The notes: generated by a model from the letters alone, not told the origin. DNA of 64,000 nt from Rhizobium sp. RCAM05350 (GCA_024426085.1 CP087974.1:1922001-1986000), one strand, 5' to 3'. Counted from the stretch's first letter, positions 41,260-53,640 are shown. A program made the numbers and translations.

Positions 41260-42507
41260 CACGTTTTCCCTTTTTTCAAAATTGGGTTTCAAAACCAGCC
41301 TTGGCGCAGGTGAAAGGTCTGGCGTGGACTGGTCGGCGACAGTCGAAAGCATCGACCGCAGCCGGTCGCGTTCGATTCCTGCTCGCATCGCCGCGTCTTG
41401 TGCATCTCTTGCCTTTCGCTCAGCTTCGAAGTGCTGACGCTCGGCTTCAAGCTGCTTTCGCTCAGCATCCATCGCTTTGTCGCGCCAACGGTCGATTTCG
41501 CTGGAAAATTCGGCTCGCACCTTTTCGACAAGTGATGACGTCCGCAAACGGTCCCAGACGGCACGCAGGCGACCGGCCCAGCCGGAGTACCGGCTGGCAT
41601 CAGCAATCGCTGCCTGTGCCTGTGCTCGTTCTTGCTGCGCACGATTCCGCGCAGAATTTGCGGCGGCTGTCGCTTTGCGGGCGGCTTCCTGTTCGCGGAC
41701 AGCATCGGCAACGATCTTTGCGGTTTCCGTTTTCGTTCGCGTCACGAAATTCTCGCCATCCACCTTAACTTTGCGGGCTCGCTGGACGACCTGTTGCAGG
41801 GCTTTGGCTTGGACCTTCTCCCGCTGCCATTCATCGCGTGACAGGCGGCGGCGTTGCAGGGCCGAGGCGCGTCAATCCACACGGGACAGCGACCGCCTGA
41901 TGATAGCTGTCCTGCCATTCTCGCATTGCCTGTTTGTACGCGGCGTCAGCCCTCTTTGAGAGAGCCTTTTGTCCTCAGCTTCCTTACCGCTTTCCATGAT
42001 GGTGCGCTTTGCAGTGACGCCCGGATGATGTTTGAGTGCTGACATACCGGGTTCATCAAGAGGCACAACATATGCGTGAATATGAAAATATTCCTCATCC
42101 TCGTGACGGATGACCGATTTTAGGTCGTCTCCATATTGTGAACGAAGCCAAGAAATTGTCCGCCGTTCCCATTGCTCTGCTTCTTTTCGTTTCGCCGGGT
42201 CGTCACGAATTTCAGCCATTGTCGCGGGATACGAAGCGACAACCGTGTGCAAGGTCTTTTTGTCCTTCGCGACTTTTCGAACATGGCCGCCTTTCACAGC
42301 AATCGTCGCCTCTGCTGCGGCAGTGTCATGGATTTCCTGCACAGCTTCCATGCCGACGCCGTACACGACGACAGGCGGCGCGGGGTTCTCGACATGAAGG
42401 GAGGCTTCCGGCTTCCTTGACGCTTCGGCGAAAATGAAACTCGTGCCACGCCCTTTGGCGTCAGGCTTGCGCGCAAAGCTTTCAAGGTGCACGAACTGGT
42501 AGCCCAT
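41252..42507 (-). CDS. MobV/Pre-like relaxase (plasmid recombination enzyme family; indels)
   Basis: About 415 residues after rejoining breaks near 41955 and 41860. The N-terminal catalytic region has MGYQFVHLESFARKPDAKGR, LHTVVASYPATM and the histidine motif DEEYFHIHAYVVPLDEPG typical of Mob/Pre relaxases. The C-terminal region is a long charged coiled coil (QQERAQAQAAIADASRYSGW, KQLEAERQHFEAERKARDAQ). It would nick an origin of transfer and lead DNA in mobilization by a helper secretion system. The end at 41252 assumes one missing A. Confidence 0.7.
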
Positions 42508-42515
42508 TAGCTACC

Positions 42516-42881
42516 TCAGCCAATGCGGCGACTATGCTCTGTTGCCAGAACAGTATCAGCCTCATCCCATCTGCCTGGCAGACGTGCCGCAAGCTCGTTT
42601 TTGAGATGAAAGGACTCGATTGACCATTTAGCGAGCCATTCGATCACATACCCATATCGGATGTGCGAGTGCAGGGTATGAAACACATCCTCCGGCAATA
42701 TAAGCAAACCTCGCGGATCGATACCGTCTTTCGACGCGTAGGCGGCTAGATCAAGCCAAGTCCGAGCAAGTTCAGGGTCATCATCAATCATGATTGCGAG
42801 CAGAGAACTGGCGACTCCGACGTGCCGACTGTCCAGTTCAATGATCCGATCAATTATTTGGTGTGTCTGAAAATTCTTCAT
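42516..42881 (-). CDS. Uncharacterised 121-residue protein
   Basis: MKNFQTHQIIDRIIELDSRH; helical and acidic, ending just upstream of the relaxase start. No family recognised. The following region to 43160 holds a short inverted repeat AGTAG/CTACT near 42970 and no gene. Confidence 0.55.
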   Translation of the reverse strand: MKNFQTHQIIDRIIELDSRHVGVASSLLAIMIDDDPELARTWLDLAAYASKDGIDPRGLLILPEDVFHTLHSHIRYGYVIEWLAKWSIESFHLKNELAARLPGRWDEADTVLATEHSRRIG

Positions 42882-43162
42882 CGCTTCGCTCTCAAATAGG
42901 AAATTACTCCTGAAATTCTGGATGCGAAAACAATGGGCGCAAAGCGCTTTTAGGAACCTGAATCAAATTAGTAGTGACCGACTACTGACATCAAGATGCC
43001 CGTCGGCCCTTCGGGGAGGCTGTCAGCCGGACCACTTCATGGAGACAACGCCGTTGAGGGTCTGCCGACTGCCCCCTTCATGGTCGGGGAGGCCATCATG
43101 CTGCCGCGAGCCAATCGGCTTCGGACATCCCGAAAAGCTCTGCAAAGATGCGCTCATTTTCG

Positions 43163-45081
43163 TCAAGTTCGAGCGTGCAGCGGCTCCTCGCCAGCACGTC
43201 GGCAGCGGACAGTTGCGGAACGTCTGGATTGTCCCTGAGCTACACGCTCGACCACATCCGCGATATGCCTTCGCGCCGCTGCCTCGTGCAGATGCTTCCT
43301 CACGTCGTTCGCAGCTTCCATCAGCAGGTGCTCACCTTTGCGATCAGCCTGCTTTTTGTCCTTTTCCGCCTTCTTGGCTTCCCACCACTGTTCGATTTTC
43401 ATCGAATCGGCTTTCGTGGCTGCTATCGCGTCGTCAAAGCCTTCCTCGCCGCCGTACTCGACCCGCGCAAGGAATGTCGAAGCAAGCCCTTGGCTCATCC
43501 AGCGCGACCAAGTCGGCGCTTCGACACGACCCACGACATCATCCTGTTCGTGGAAAACCTGTTCGCCTTCGTCGTTCTCCGGGGCGTCTGGCTCAATGCC
43601 AAGTTTCTTGCACAACTCCTTTGATCGACGACAGGACACGGTGCCAGGCATCACCGTCTCGTATTCTTTCCAGCGCGCAAACATGAACTTGTCGCCGTCA
43701 GACGCGGCGCGGGCGATATCCCAAGGCGTCAACGATGTTTCAGCCTTCGTCTCGTCCTTGCATGCGCCAGAAACCTCCCACGCCATGGACCCCTTGGCGG
43801 TGTAGTTGCTTGCGTCCTCCACATCGTGAGCTACACGGACCTTGCAGCCGTGCTTGTCATCGACTTTCCTGCCAGCGCCACGAATTTTGTGTTTGTAGGC
43901 ATCGGCCAAAAAATCGCCCTGCTGACTGCGCACGGATACGTGCAAGCTCAGTGAACACCTGTTCTGCTGTCGGAGGTCCGATGCGATCACCGGATGCTTT
44001 GTGTATGGCCCGCCGGACGGCACGAAGATACGGCGTGCCGTACCTCATCAGACCGACGAAGCTGGATGATATTTCAGCGACAGGCACGGCATTAACGAGC
44101 GGTAAGAACCACTCTTCGAAGGTCAAAGGACCGATCCTGTCCGGCGTGAGAGGCTTTGCAGAGGGGCGCTACAATTGCCTTTTCCTCACGTGTCGGACCG
44201 TCTACGAGGACGGAAAGATGCTGATGGTAGTGCCAGCCATTTTCTAGCCCATAAGTCACTTCTTGACCGCAGATGACGCCGAGGATGGCGAATTTCTCAA
44301 CGGCCTTACACCACGCACGGGTCTTGCGTGCTTTGCTGGACGCCGTCTGAACGAGGTCCTTAACGTGTTCTAGCGACTGCTTTCTACTATGCGAAGCTGT
44401 CAACACAACCAGCGCGGCCATACCACCGCGCCGGAACGTCGCGTCAGCCGCTTCCTGAACCCTTATAGCCCGTTCCAGCGCCTTGGCTGGCGCGCAGGTA
44501 GGACAGAGCCAAGCGTTTTTGCAGCGATATACGCCGCTGACACCAGCGCGGATTTCTCCGGTCTGCTCGCCATAGCGCAGATGAACATTGACGTGTGTTG
44601 CGCTTTCGCCGGGTCTTCCGCAGCCGCAGACGGAAGGTCCACGCTCCTCTTGGTCTTTAGGTCTGCAAAGCCTCTGGATTTTATGGAGAAGGGCATAACG
44701 GTTGACCGATGACGACCCTTTGAATGATGGGGCTTCAGAAACAGGAAGAAGAGGGAGTGGATGACCTTCGTTCCCCTTCCTTGGAACCGTAGCTCCTCCA
44801 CTCCCAAGGCCATCCGTTCCGGCTGGCTGCTGCGCGGCCTGTGGCCCTGCTTTGGCGGCATCGAGCAGATTAGAAACGGCAACACGAACGGCTTGCTCAC
44901 CATCCGGAAACGGATCAATGACAGGTGCGGTTGCAGGATCATCGAAAAGACAGAAAACGGCGCTGTCTTTCGACCTGCGGCCACTGGAACCTTCAGGTCC
45001 CGAATTAATGTCAACATTTCTTTTTGGAAAATGGGAGGACGGTAGTTTTCGGGCTGGGCTATTTGCCAGCCCGCCGGTCAC
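43163..45081 (-). CDS. Rolling-circle-type replication initiator Rep (indels)
   Basis: A Cys-rich patch VYRCKNAWLCPTCAPAKALE (near residue 190) precedes the HUH-type motif ENGWHYHQHLSVLVDG. After frame changes between 44120 and 43930 the protein continues with KVRVAHDVEDASNYTAKGSM (Tyr-x-x-Lys, probable catalytic Tyr) and WKEYETVMPGTVSCRRSKEL. This set is typical of Rep_1-like initiators. The join in the middle is uncertain. Rep suggests the excised element replicates as a circle. Confidence 0.7.
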
Positions 45082-45143
45082 TCGATTGTCAATGGGAGCT
45101 TTACATCAAACATGAAATCGTTCATCTTTACTAAACAGTGATC

Positions 45144-45187
45144 AAAAGACGCCGGAGGGGTTCCCGCCCCGAAGATGGCGTCTTTTT
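45144..45187 (-). terminator. Bidirectional rho-independent terminator after the SNF2 gene
   Basis: AAAAGACGCC (45144-45153) pairs with GGCGTCTTTTT (45177-45187), with A and T runs on both sides, so it works in either direction. It lies between the SNF2 gene end (45236) and the rep start region. Confidence 0.85.
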
Positions 45188-45235
45188 CTATGCTCAGAGG
45201 AAAAGCGATTGGCGTCAACCGCAGAGTTTGCTCCT

Positions 45236-47520
45236 CTATGCTCTCTTGGCGGCATTTCTCGCTCGCGCCGCTTTCATTCGCATCCAGTATTCGTCGGAGA
45301 CTTCACCAAGAGCGAACCAGACGACCTCTTCTGCCGAAAATCCTGTCTGAGCGATAACCACTTTGAGCCGCTCAAAAGCCATGCCGTAGACTTCGACCCG
45401 CGTGGAACGGGCTCTCTTTTGCCGACATCGCCGTGTGCGTTCAGCCGCAGACATTGCGATATCGCCCGCTGGCGGACGGCCGCGCTTTCGCCTTTCCTGC
45501 ATATCGACGGTCGCAATTTTCGTGACGCCAACCGCCACCAAATTATTCTCTACCTCGCCAATGAGGCCGACAGGATCGAGTTGAGGATTTTCCAAAATGG
45601 CCTGAGCTATTTCCGTGACGCTTGTGGAAACGGAATTATCTGAAGTCAGAACATCGCTGCTGGCAGCATCAGCTTCAACGATTTCTGTGACGACATTCGT
45701 AACGAAATCATCATCAACATTTACAGTGCTGACATCGTCAACAGGATCGAGCGGCGAGACCTCCACGACAAGGCGAGGAATTTCGGTGACGCTTTCGGAA
45801 ACGGAAATATGAGGGTGATCATCCAAAGCTTGGGCCGCGTCAAAGGCTTTCGACCACGATTTTTGAAGCATCTGGGCGTCGATTGAGCCATCCACGACAT
45901 GATACTGCACCAAAACCGCATTCTGCTGGCCGATGCGATGGGCACGGTCTTCGGCCTGCACCATGCGGCCCGGCGTCCAGTCCATTTCAGCGAAGACCAC
46001 AGTGCTTGCCGCTGTAAGCGTGATCGCGACACCGCATGCCTGGATCGAGCCGATAAACACGCGCTTGCGTCCATGCTGGATATCGTCCTGTGCCTGCTGG
46101 CGCTCTTCCATTGACGTGTCGCCGGTGATGATTGCAGGCTCATTCCCTGCGGCCCGGATACCATCAGCGAGACGAGCGACGACCTCTTTATGATGAGCAA
46201 ACAGAAGGATCGCGTCAGGAACGGCCCCAAGGATTTCCGTGACAGCATCGATAACAAAAGGCGCTTTAGCCAAAGCTGTCCGCTGGCGAAGTTCGGCGAT
46301 TACCGCGAGGTTCGACAATTGAACAGCCGAAAGCGACTTCACGGCGGCGTCATACGCGGCTTTGTCGATTGCCTTTTCAGCGCGGGCGACAGCAGCGCGA
46401 GCCGCAGCCTCTGCCTTCTCCTGTTCCTTAAGCGCCTTTTCCTCTTCACGGATGGCTTTGCGAAGCTCGACAGACTCCTCAGGATCGACAGTAACAACCT
46501 GACGGCGCTTTGCTGGAAGTTCGGTCAGGACATCCGCTTTCAGCCGCCGAACCATAACGCTGGACCGCAACTTTTCCTGTAACTCGGAAAGGTTCGAAGC
46601 ACCGGACGTCAAAGCCGAACCGCGTGGCATGACCGTCACAATAGCGTTTTGCGTAACGAAAATAATCTGTTGCGAAGTCCACGCCGCAGCTTCTCAAAAT
46701 CGGAAAAAGCTCAATCGGTCGATTTAGTATTGGTGTCCCCTGTCACGAAAATCCGGCGATGTGCAGGGATGGGCGGTTCCGACTTCGAGCCGAGAACGGC
46801 CTTTGTGCGCTGAGCTTTCTGATCCTTCAGGGCATGGCTTTCGTCGCAAGTAAGCACGTCCCAGGGCTTGGCGGGGTCGGCAAGCAAAGGCCGCAATTTC
46901 GTGACGATATCGTAGTTGGTGATGACGATATCCGCTTCAGGCTGCGATTTTGTCGACCAGATCGCAATGGAATGCGGCTTGATCAACCACTTTTCAAGCT
47001 CCGCCTTCCAGTTCAAAAGTGCGATTTTTGGTGCAACGATCAAAGCCCGCACCCGCTGGCAACCGGCTTCAGTCAATAGCGTATTAATCAGCCCGATGAC
47101 CTGAATCGTCTTTCCAAGCCCCATTTCGTCAGCCAGCAGAGCACCGCCGTTTCCCGCAAGGCGTTCACGAAGGAAAGCGATACCTGCGCGTTGATACGGC
47201 AGATATTCGAGACCGGCGGGTGCTGGAACATCTATGCTGGCACTCGTCGCACGAGACGCTGCGACGGCGGCCTCCCGGCTAGCCGTCTCCTGCGAAGCGG
47301 CAACCTTGATCGCCTCAGCAACATCGGCGGCAACCTCATCATCCGGCCCCAGCGACGAGACAACAGAGGCGGCGGCTGTGGCGTCGGGCGTCAGCCACGC
47401 TTGACGTCGAGGCTCCCACCTAAACCCCGCTGACTTCACAATTTGACGGGCGCGATAATCGTCAAACTCCGTGACGGCCTTCCAGCCGCTCGTTCCGTCC
47501 TTTTCCAGTCTCATACTCAA
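45236..47520 (-). CDS. SNF2-family helicase (SMARCAL1-like) with VTEI-repeat tail (two indels)
   Basis: About 760 residues. The N-terminal part (WEPRRQAWLTPDATAAASVV) is HARP-like. ATPase motifs: ALLADEMGLGKTIQVIGLIN, VLTCDESHALKDQKAQRTKA, IFVTGDT and, after breaks near 46730 and 46640, the C-terminal VQAEDRAHRIGQQNAVLVQY. The tail (last 190 residues) is acidic with VTEI/VTKI repeated at about 24-34-residue spacing, then an AT-hook-like RKRGRPPAGD and a small HTH-like end. A role in element replication or repair is inferred from its place beside rep. Confidence 0.85.
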
Positions 47521-47589
47521 AACTCCTGCCTCACGATTTTCGTGCGGTAACTGCGATACAAAAAATGGTCAGAGGAAAAGCGGTCGGCG

Positions 47590-48374
47590 TCAATCAACCA
47601 AGGATGGGAAGCCGCGAAAGACGACGCTGCATCCGATCCGTTGCAAATGCTCATCTTCTGTTTCGGTCCAATTCCCGTCATCGTCCTCAGACCGCACATC
47701 ATCGTGGACTTCCGAAACCCACTGAATGAATTGATCTTCGTCGCCGCAGTCGATGATGTGAGCAGTTGTTCTTTGACCGTATTCGACAATGGCAAGTACA
47801 CGATCTATTCGTGGTGACTGACCGGCCCCCCACTGTCCAACTTTAGAGTATCCGAAGTAGCTCATCGCGGCGAAAACCCCCGCAACCTTCAGAGCGAGAC
47901 GCAATTCTTCGAGCGCTTGAAACATCGCCCATGCCTCTGCATCACCTTCTTTCTCTTCGGCAAAGGGTTTGATGCGATCAATGAAGGCACGCTTACAAAA
48001 CAGTGCCAAGGCCTTCGCTAAAGGCTCCTTAAGTTCCAATTCAATGACGTGCGTGACGATTTTCCTTCTTGGATACGCTCGAAGAGCATTCTCGCGGCTG
48101 GGGAAGCCTGGGCATATCTATCGATCTGACGCTCTTGTTCTTCATCAAACCATTGCGCAAATTTCGACAGCGGCCGGAAATGAACGACGACCCTCTTCTG
48201 AACGTCGTCAAGCATGTCCCACAACTGATCCTCATCGAAGTCATCCTGATGGAGCTTCTGGCCGGTGATAAGAGCGACGGCGGCGCGCACCGTGGTTGAG
48301 CCCTTAATCTCGCTCGGCGGTGTACCGTTAGAGATTTCTTCGACCTTCGTGGCGATCTGATGATGCATTTTCAT
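47590..48374 (-). CDS. Uncharacterised acidic protein (frameshifted)
   Basis: MKMHHQIATKVEEISNGTPP to LSKFAQWFDEEQERQIDRYA, then after a break near 48055 ALALFCKRAFIDRIKPFAEE to DDGNWTETEDEHLQRIGCSV; about 260 residues. It is upstream of the SNF2 gene on the same strand with a 70-bp gap. No family recognised. Confidence 0.6.
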
Positions 48375-48380
48375 GTCCCT

Positions 48381-48665
48381 TTAACAGGCAAAGCTTCGCC
48401 GCTGTCCGCGAGCGAAAGCTTCTGCAATTGATATGATTTCGGGGGGGATCGAAGGGCGCAGGAAAGCGTCCTCCAACAGCTTGCAGAAGTGCAAGGGAGC
48501 GAAATCATCTGGTGATGATTGAGCGTTAGGTCGGGGCCGAAGGCCCGGACAATCTTCGTGAGAAATCCCCACCCCCGAGAGGCTGGGTAATCCTCTTCCG
48601 GCCATTAGGTGCCGAAGCAGTGACGACCAGTGCGGACTTACGAACGTCATGTTCTGCCCCGGCAC
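48381..48665 (-). CDS. Possible small protein upstream
   Basis: A 94-residue frame ending 7 bp before the next gene (LHFCKLLEDAFLRPSIPPEI). Composition is plausible, but there is no family and no clear ribosome site. Confidence 0.35.
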   Translation of the reverse strand: MPGQNMTFVSPHWSSLLRHLMAGRGLPSLSGVGISHEDCPGLRPRPNAQSSPDDFAPLHFCKLLEDAFLRPSIPPEIISIAEAFARGQRRSFAC

Positions 48666-49431
48666 TACTTAAGTTGCTTGCGCTTCATCAGCCGCCGATA
48701 TCCCAACATATGAAAAAAAAAACGGGCACCACAAGAGGCGGCCTATCTTTTTCGTGATCACGTGTCGATTTGTTTCGGTCAAGCATCGAACTGTAAGCCC
48801 CTAGAAATGTTGACATTTTTCCCAGAGTCCTATGATTTTCCAAAAATCATTAAGGAAATCAACGAGCGTTCACACGCGGAAAAAATCTGATGCAACGTCG
48901 TTAACCACATTATTTTTTCTCAGCAAAATTTTAATATAGAAAGCGGCGCAAGGCGAAAATCTGCTTTCGTGACAGTATTACTGTCATGAAAGACCGTTCA
49001 TTCTAAGGCTAAGTCTCGCGGGGGCTTCTGGCCCCCTGCCGCGCTGCGCTTGGCCGCCCCCGGTCGGCATGATCCGACTGATCTAGTCCGGGGCAGGCAC
49101 AAGGGTACGGCCTCCGGCCTTTTCTCCCTTCTGTCTGCCCCGGTTGCGGAAGGATTGGTCGCTCCGGTCAGTCAAGGGTTCGCTACGCGCCGTCCTCGCC
49201 ATGCGCGGCCTATGGCCTGTGCGTGGCTCTGGGCGGCCCCTTGAACAGCCCTCCCGCTCCGATTGGAACCCGGCAACCAGGTAACGATCCCCTCCAAAAT
49301 CATTAGAATCCGAACGACCTAGTTAACGAACGCCACCCCATGGCAGACATCAAATCTGACGGAAGGATTCTCAAGAATCCTGATTTCTGCTATACATTTC
49401 TCAATGAATTCAACGTTAAACGGAGATTTCA
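48666..49431. other. AT-rich intergenic region with an operator-like palindrome
   Basis: About 765 bp without a convincing gene. 48700-48960 is AT-rich for this GC-rich genome. TGACAGTA-T-TACTGTCA (48970-48986) is a near-perfect 17-base palindrome just before a GC-rich block (49010-49260) with many short inverted repeats. It is a candidate control region or replication origin of the element. Confidence 0.4.
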
Positions 49432-49671
49432 ATGCGCCAGACGATCACGAAAATCCGAGGATTGACGGTTAACGTCGAGATCGTGGAAATGTCCCAAGCG
49501 GACAAGAACGGCAGCATCCTCTGCTACGTCGCGGCGATCTATATTCAGGCACACGGAAGCGCGGAAAAGCGCCTCGTGCGCAAATCCCGGCTGCCCGGAG
49601 CAGCGGCAGCTTTGAAGGCTGAAATCAGAAGGGATGGGATCAGAGCGTTCGCCCGGATCAAGGCCGGTTAA
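49432..49671 (+). CDS. Small uncharacterised protein next to integrase
   Basis: 79 residues, MRQTITKIRGLTVNVEIVEM, basic toward the end (RLPGAAAALKAEIRRDGIRA). The ATG follows a GGAG-type site. It converges with and overlaps the integrase end by about 14 bp. No family recognised. Confidence 0.55.
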   Translation: MRQTITKIRGLTVNVEIVEMSQADKNGSILCYVAAIYIQAHGSAEKRLVRKSRLPGAAAALKAEIRRDGIRAFARIKAG

Positions 49672-51441
49672 ACATCCGCAGCCCGTAAATCTGAGGCGCG
49701 GCGATCAACCGAGAGAAATCCAGTGCATCATATTCAAGCTTCTGCATCTCTTCATTGAGAAGCCGAACCCGAACAATACCGCTGCCGTAGCGATCTGCCA
49801 TGCCGCCATCCGAGTGACCCTGCAAGGCATTTGCGAATTCCAGCGGAATTCTACTGTTCAAACAGGCATCCTCAAATGAGTGCCGGAAGCTGTGAAATGA
49901 AACCTTTTCTGTTTTCACGCAGATATTTTCGAGGAACCGCTTAAAGCGTGGGCTAAAGGCGGTCGAATAATACCCATCTGTCGCTTTCGGAAGGTCAGGA
50001 AAAGGCGCTGCCCCTTTTTCTCTGGCGTGCGACAAAAGTGGCAATACTGAGCTTTTCCAAGATGGGATGAACTGGAATCGTCCTAACGGATGAATCGGTT
50101 TTCAAACCCTGTTGAACGTCCGTTATTTCACGTTCGCCATCATCCCTAATGTCGAAATATCGGATACCAGCTTCAAATTTCACGTCGTCACATAGAAGCT
50201 GAATGATCTCGCCGGAGCGCGCCGGTGAAAAGGCCAATGAGAGGAACCCAATAGATACTCTCATCAGATGGCACATGGTCGCCCACGGTAAGGTAGTACG
50301 TTCCTGACTTGCATCCGGTGTAAAGCGGCGCACTAAAGATTGCTTGAAGCTGATCGGTTGTGAAAGGATCGCGCTCGTCACGAGCTTTGGTTGTGATGCG
50401 TAGATTCATTCCAGTAAAAGGATTGCTTGGAACGTCGTCATATTGCCCTTCCGACCAATTCCAGAACGCTCGAACAAAACCAAGTATCTTATTGACGTTC
50501 CGGTCAGACATCCGCTCAATCTCGGCAGTCGCGGCTTGCTCTGACAGCCTGGACGAAATCAAGCCTTCTGAAGTTTTCCTTCTGCAAAAAATTCGGTGGG
50601 AGCGCTCGGATCGATTCTTTGAATTTCGCGCGTCAGCTTTCTTATATTCTTTGAGAGACCGGTCGCCGACGAGTTCTTGAAAACGACGCGCCCAGAGTTC
50701 ATTGGACGCAGCGCTGCTCTTGACCCATTCACCATTCTTGCGTGTTTTTTCTGCAACCCATTTGTCGATAGCTTCGGACAATTTCGGCGTTCCATCGACG
50801 TCCTTCTCAGAAGCTGGAGACGTCGGGAGTATTGGCATCTTTGGATACGGGTCGGCAAAAGTGTCTGGGCTAATTTCACCTTCATGAATTTTTTCGAGCC
50901 TGCACGTTCGCGTGATGCTTGCTCTGGATGACAGCCTTGCGAACCTTCTCGCGGCTGGCTTCGTCAAGGATCAAACCTTGTCGAGAGAGATATTCATCAA
51001 CCTCCGCCGGGTTGGCTGCCTTGGCGAGCATTTTCTCCAAGCGAGCTGCCGCGCCTTGGGTCCGTGTTCGCCTATAGGAAAACCAAACCTGATCGATTTC
51101 GGCTTGGCGACCTCTTCCAACGTTAGATCGTACATCCATAGACCGTTTGGATCATGCTCGAACTTTTCGAGACGATCACGATAAATCTCACCGGCAATTG
51201 CGTATGCCTCTTTGTGCGAAAGAGACAACGGAGCCTTAAGGCCTTTTCGCAGCCGCGCCCATCGTTCTTCAATCGCGGCATGCGCCTTGGCGAACAGAAC
51301 TCTTGCCTCACCCGGATCGCGAGTTTTAAGGCTAAATTTCTCCTCGGTCTTCCCCTCAAAAGGACGAAGATCAGTAGGGACCTTTTTGCGGAGCCAGTAA
51401 ATACCGCCGCGCTTGATGGGTTGGGCCATTCTCAGAACCAT
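49658..51441 (-). CDS. Tyrosine integrase of the island (several indels)
   Basis: Spread over five frames but continuous in order. N-terminal AQPIKRGGIYWLRKKVPTDL (DUF6538-type arm-binding), a middle SAM-like domain (MSDRNVNKILGFVRAFWNWS), and the catalytic part with the first Arg in GLFTGARSGEIIQLL, the HxxR region VSFHSFRHSFEDACL and the final GHSDGGMADRYGSG with His and Tyr. The start is probably 51441 or 51429; longer frames run into the tRNA. It is transcribed away from the tRNA it uses as attachment site. Confidence 0.88.
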
Positions 51442-51523
51442 GCTCAGTGTACCGCTCTGGTGTACCAAAAGAACGGTGCAAAAAGCCTTAAAGCTCAAAA
51501 AATGAGTGTTTTCCGGGGGATGG

Positions 51524-51548
51524 AATGGTGCTGCTAGAGAGATTTGAA
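51524..51548. repeat. attR: right copy of the 25-bp attachment repeat
   Basis: Identical to 26021-26045 and overlapping the tRNA-Thr 3' end including the encoded CCA, so the tRNA stays intact after integration. Confidence 0.9.
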
Positions 51549-51600
51549 CTCTCGGCCTCTCCCTTACCAAGGGAGTGCTCTACCCCTGAGCTATAGCAGC
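51526..51600 (-). tRNA. tRNA-Thr(GGT)
   Basis: 75 nt including encoded CCA. Acceptor GCTGCTA pairs with TAGCAGC; D-loop AGCTCAGGGGTAGAGC; anticodon stem-loop CTCCC-TTGGTAA-GGGAG with anticodon GGT; T-arm GAGAGTTCAAATCTCTC. It is the integration site of the element to its left. Confidence 0.97.
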
Positions 51601-51757
51601 ATCGTGCGCTGGATCAGTGTTTGTCCGGCGCAAGCGAGGGCCTATTGCCATAGCTTGTTGCGGAGCGCAAGCCGCAAATCGAAGTTTTCGTTGGATGGTG
51701 TGCTCGAAAAACCGGCGGCTCTTCCGGAGTGCTTGGTTTTGCGGTATTTGAGCGCTT

Positions 51758-51985
51758 ATGCACGATGAGAACAATCAGACACCAAATGATGAAGCGGCAG
51801 CGCCCGGCAAGCTTGAGCCGGGGCATGAGGCAGAACGGCAGGCCGAAGCGCGCAGGCAAAGGGCCGCCAAGACGCTGCGTGACAATCTTTTAAGGCGCAA
51901 GCAGCAAGGGCGTGCGCGCTGCGCCGGGGCTGCCGATGAAACATCTGGCCTGCCTGCCGCAAAAACGGACGAATCGGCTGAATAA
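51758..51985 (+). CDS. Small charged protein upstream of murA
   Basis: 75 residues, MHDENNQTPNDEAAAPGKLE, rich in Ala, Glu, Arg and Lys with RAAKTLRDNLLRRKQQGRAR. It looks like the short basic proteins found in rhizobial core regions. Likely real but unassigned. Confidence 0.55.
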   Translation: MHDENNQTPNDEAAAPGKLEPGHEAERQAEARRQRAAKTLRDNLLRRKQQGRARCAGAADETSGLPAAKTDESAE

Positions 51986-52250
51986 TCCGTGCCAGCACCA
52001 TTGACCGGATCCGGGGCGGATCGCGATGGTTGGCGAAGTCAGTGTTTATGCCTGATATCACATCGATGCAGATGGGGTTTACGGGTGAGGTCAGTCAGAC
52101 TGTACCGGTAATCGTGTCTGCATCCATCCGGATGCGGCTATACCGTCCTTGTTCAATTTGCTTCTCATTTCACGGCACATCCTTTATGGAAGCGCCAATC
52201 TCACACATATGGACTGTCAGGAAAGGCGGGCGGCGCCCGTAAGGTACCCT

Positions 52251-53547
<1,297 letters not shown>

Positions 53548-53640
53548 CACCGGCATCGGGTCTCGCTGTTGCGGATCTGATGCCGGCGTCCTATGTCCAT
53601 TGTCATGATGACGGCAGCCCATCGGCTGCGCAGGCAAGGG

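Larger units (their letters stand above)
26021..51548. mobile_element. Integrative (mobilizable) element in tRNA-Thr(GGT)
   Basis: A 25-bp direct repeat (26021-26045 and 51524-51548, starting AATGGTGCTGCTAGAGAG) bounds 25.5 kb. The right copy is the 3' end of an intact tRNA-Thr. A tyrosine integrase gene lies directly next to the tRNA. The element encodes a serine resolvase, a MobV-like relaxase, a rolling-circle-type Rep, a SNF2 helicase, a Mod-GmrSD-Res operon and several unknown modules. No type IV secretion genes are seen, so it would be mobilizable rather than self-transmissible. Boundaries come from the repeat and are precise. Confidence 0.85.

Noticed and set aside
40873..41763. Natural fusion of a relaxase tail with an Ig-like exported domain
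   Set aside because: A signal peptide in the middle of the frame and a run of A at the join point to a one-base deletion merging two overlapping genes.
26726..51441. CRISPR array or cas genes in the island
   Set aside because: No regularly spaced repeats and no Cas-like proteins were seen on either strand.
51442..51570. Upstream extension of the integrase frame into the tRNA-Thr gene
   Set aside because: The extra residues (REGPRVQISLAAP-like) are the usual spurious translation of a tRNA 3' end; the start at 51441 or 51429 is better.
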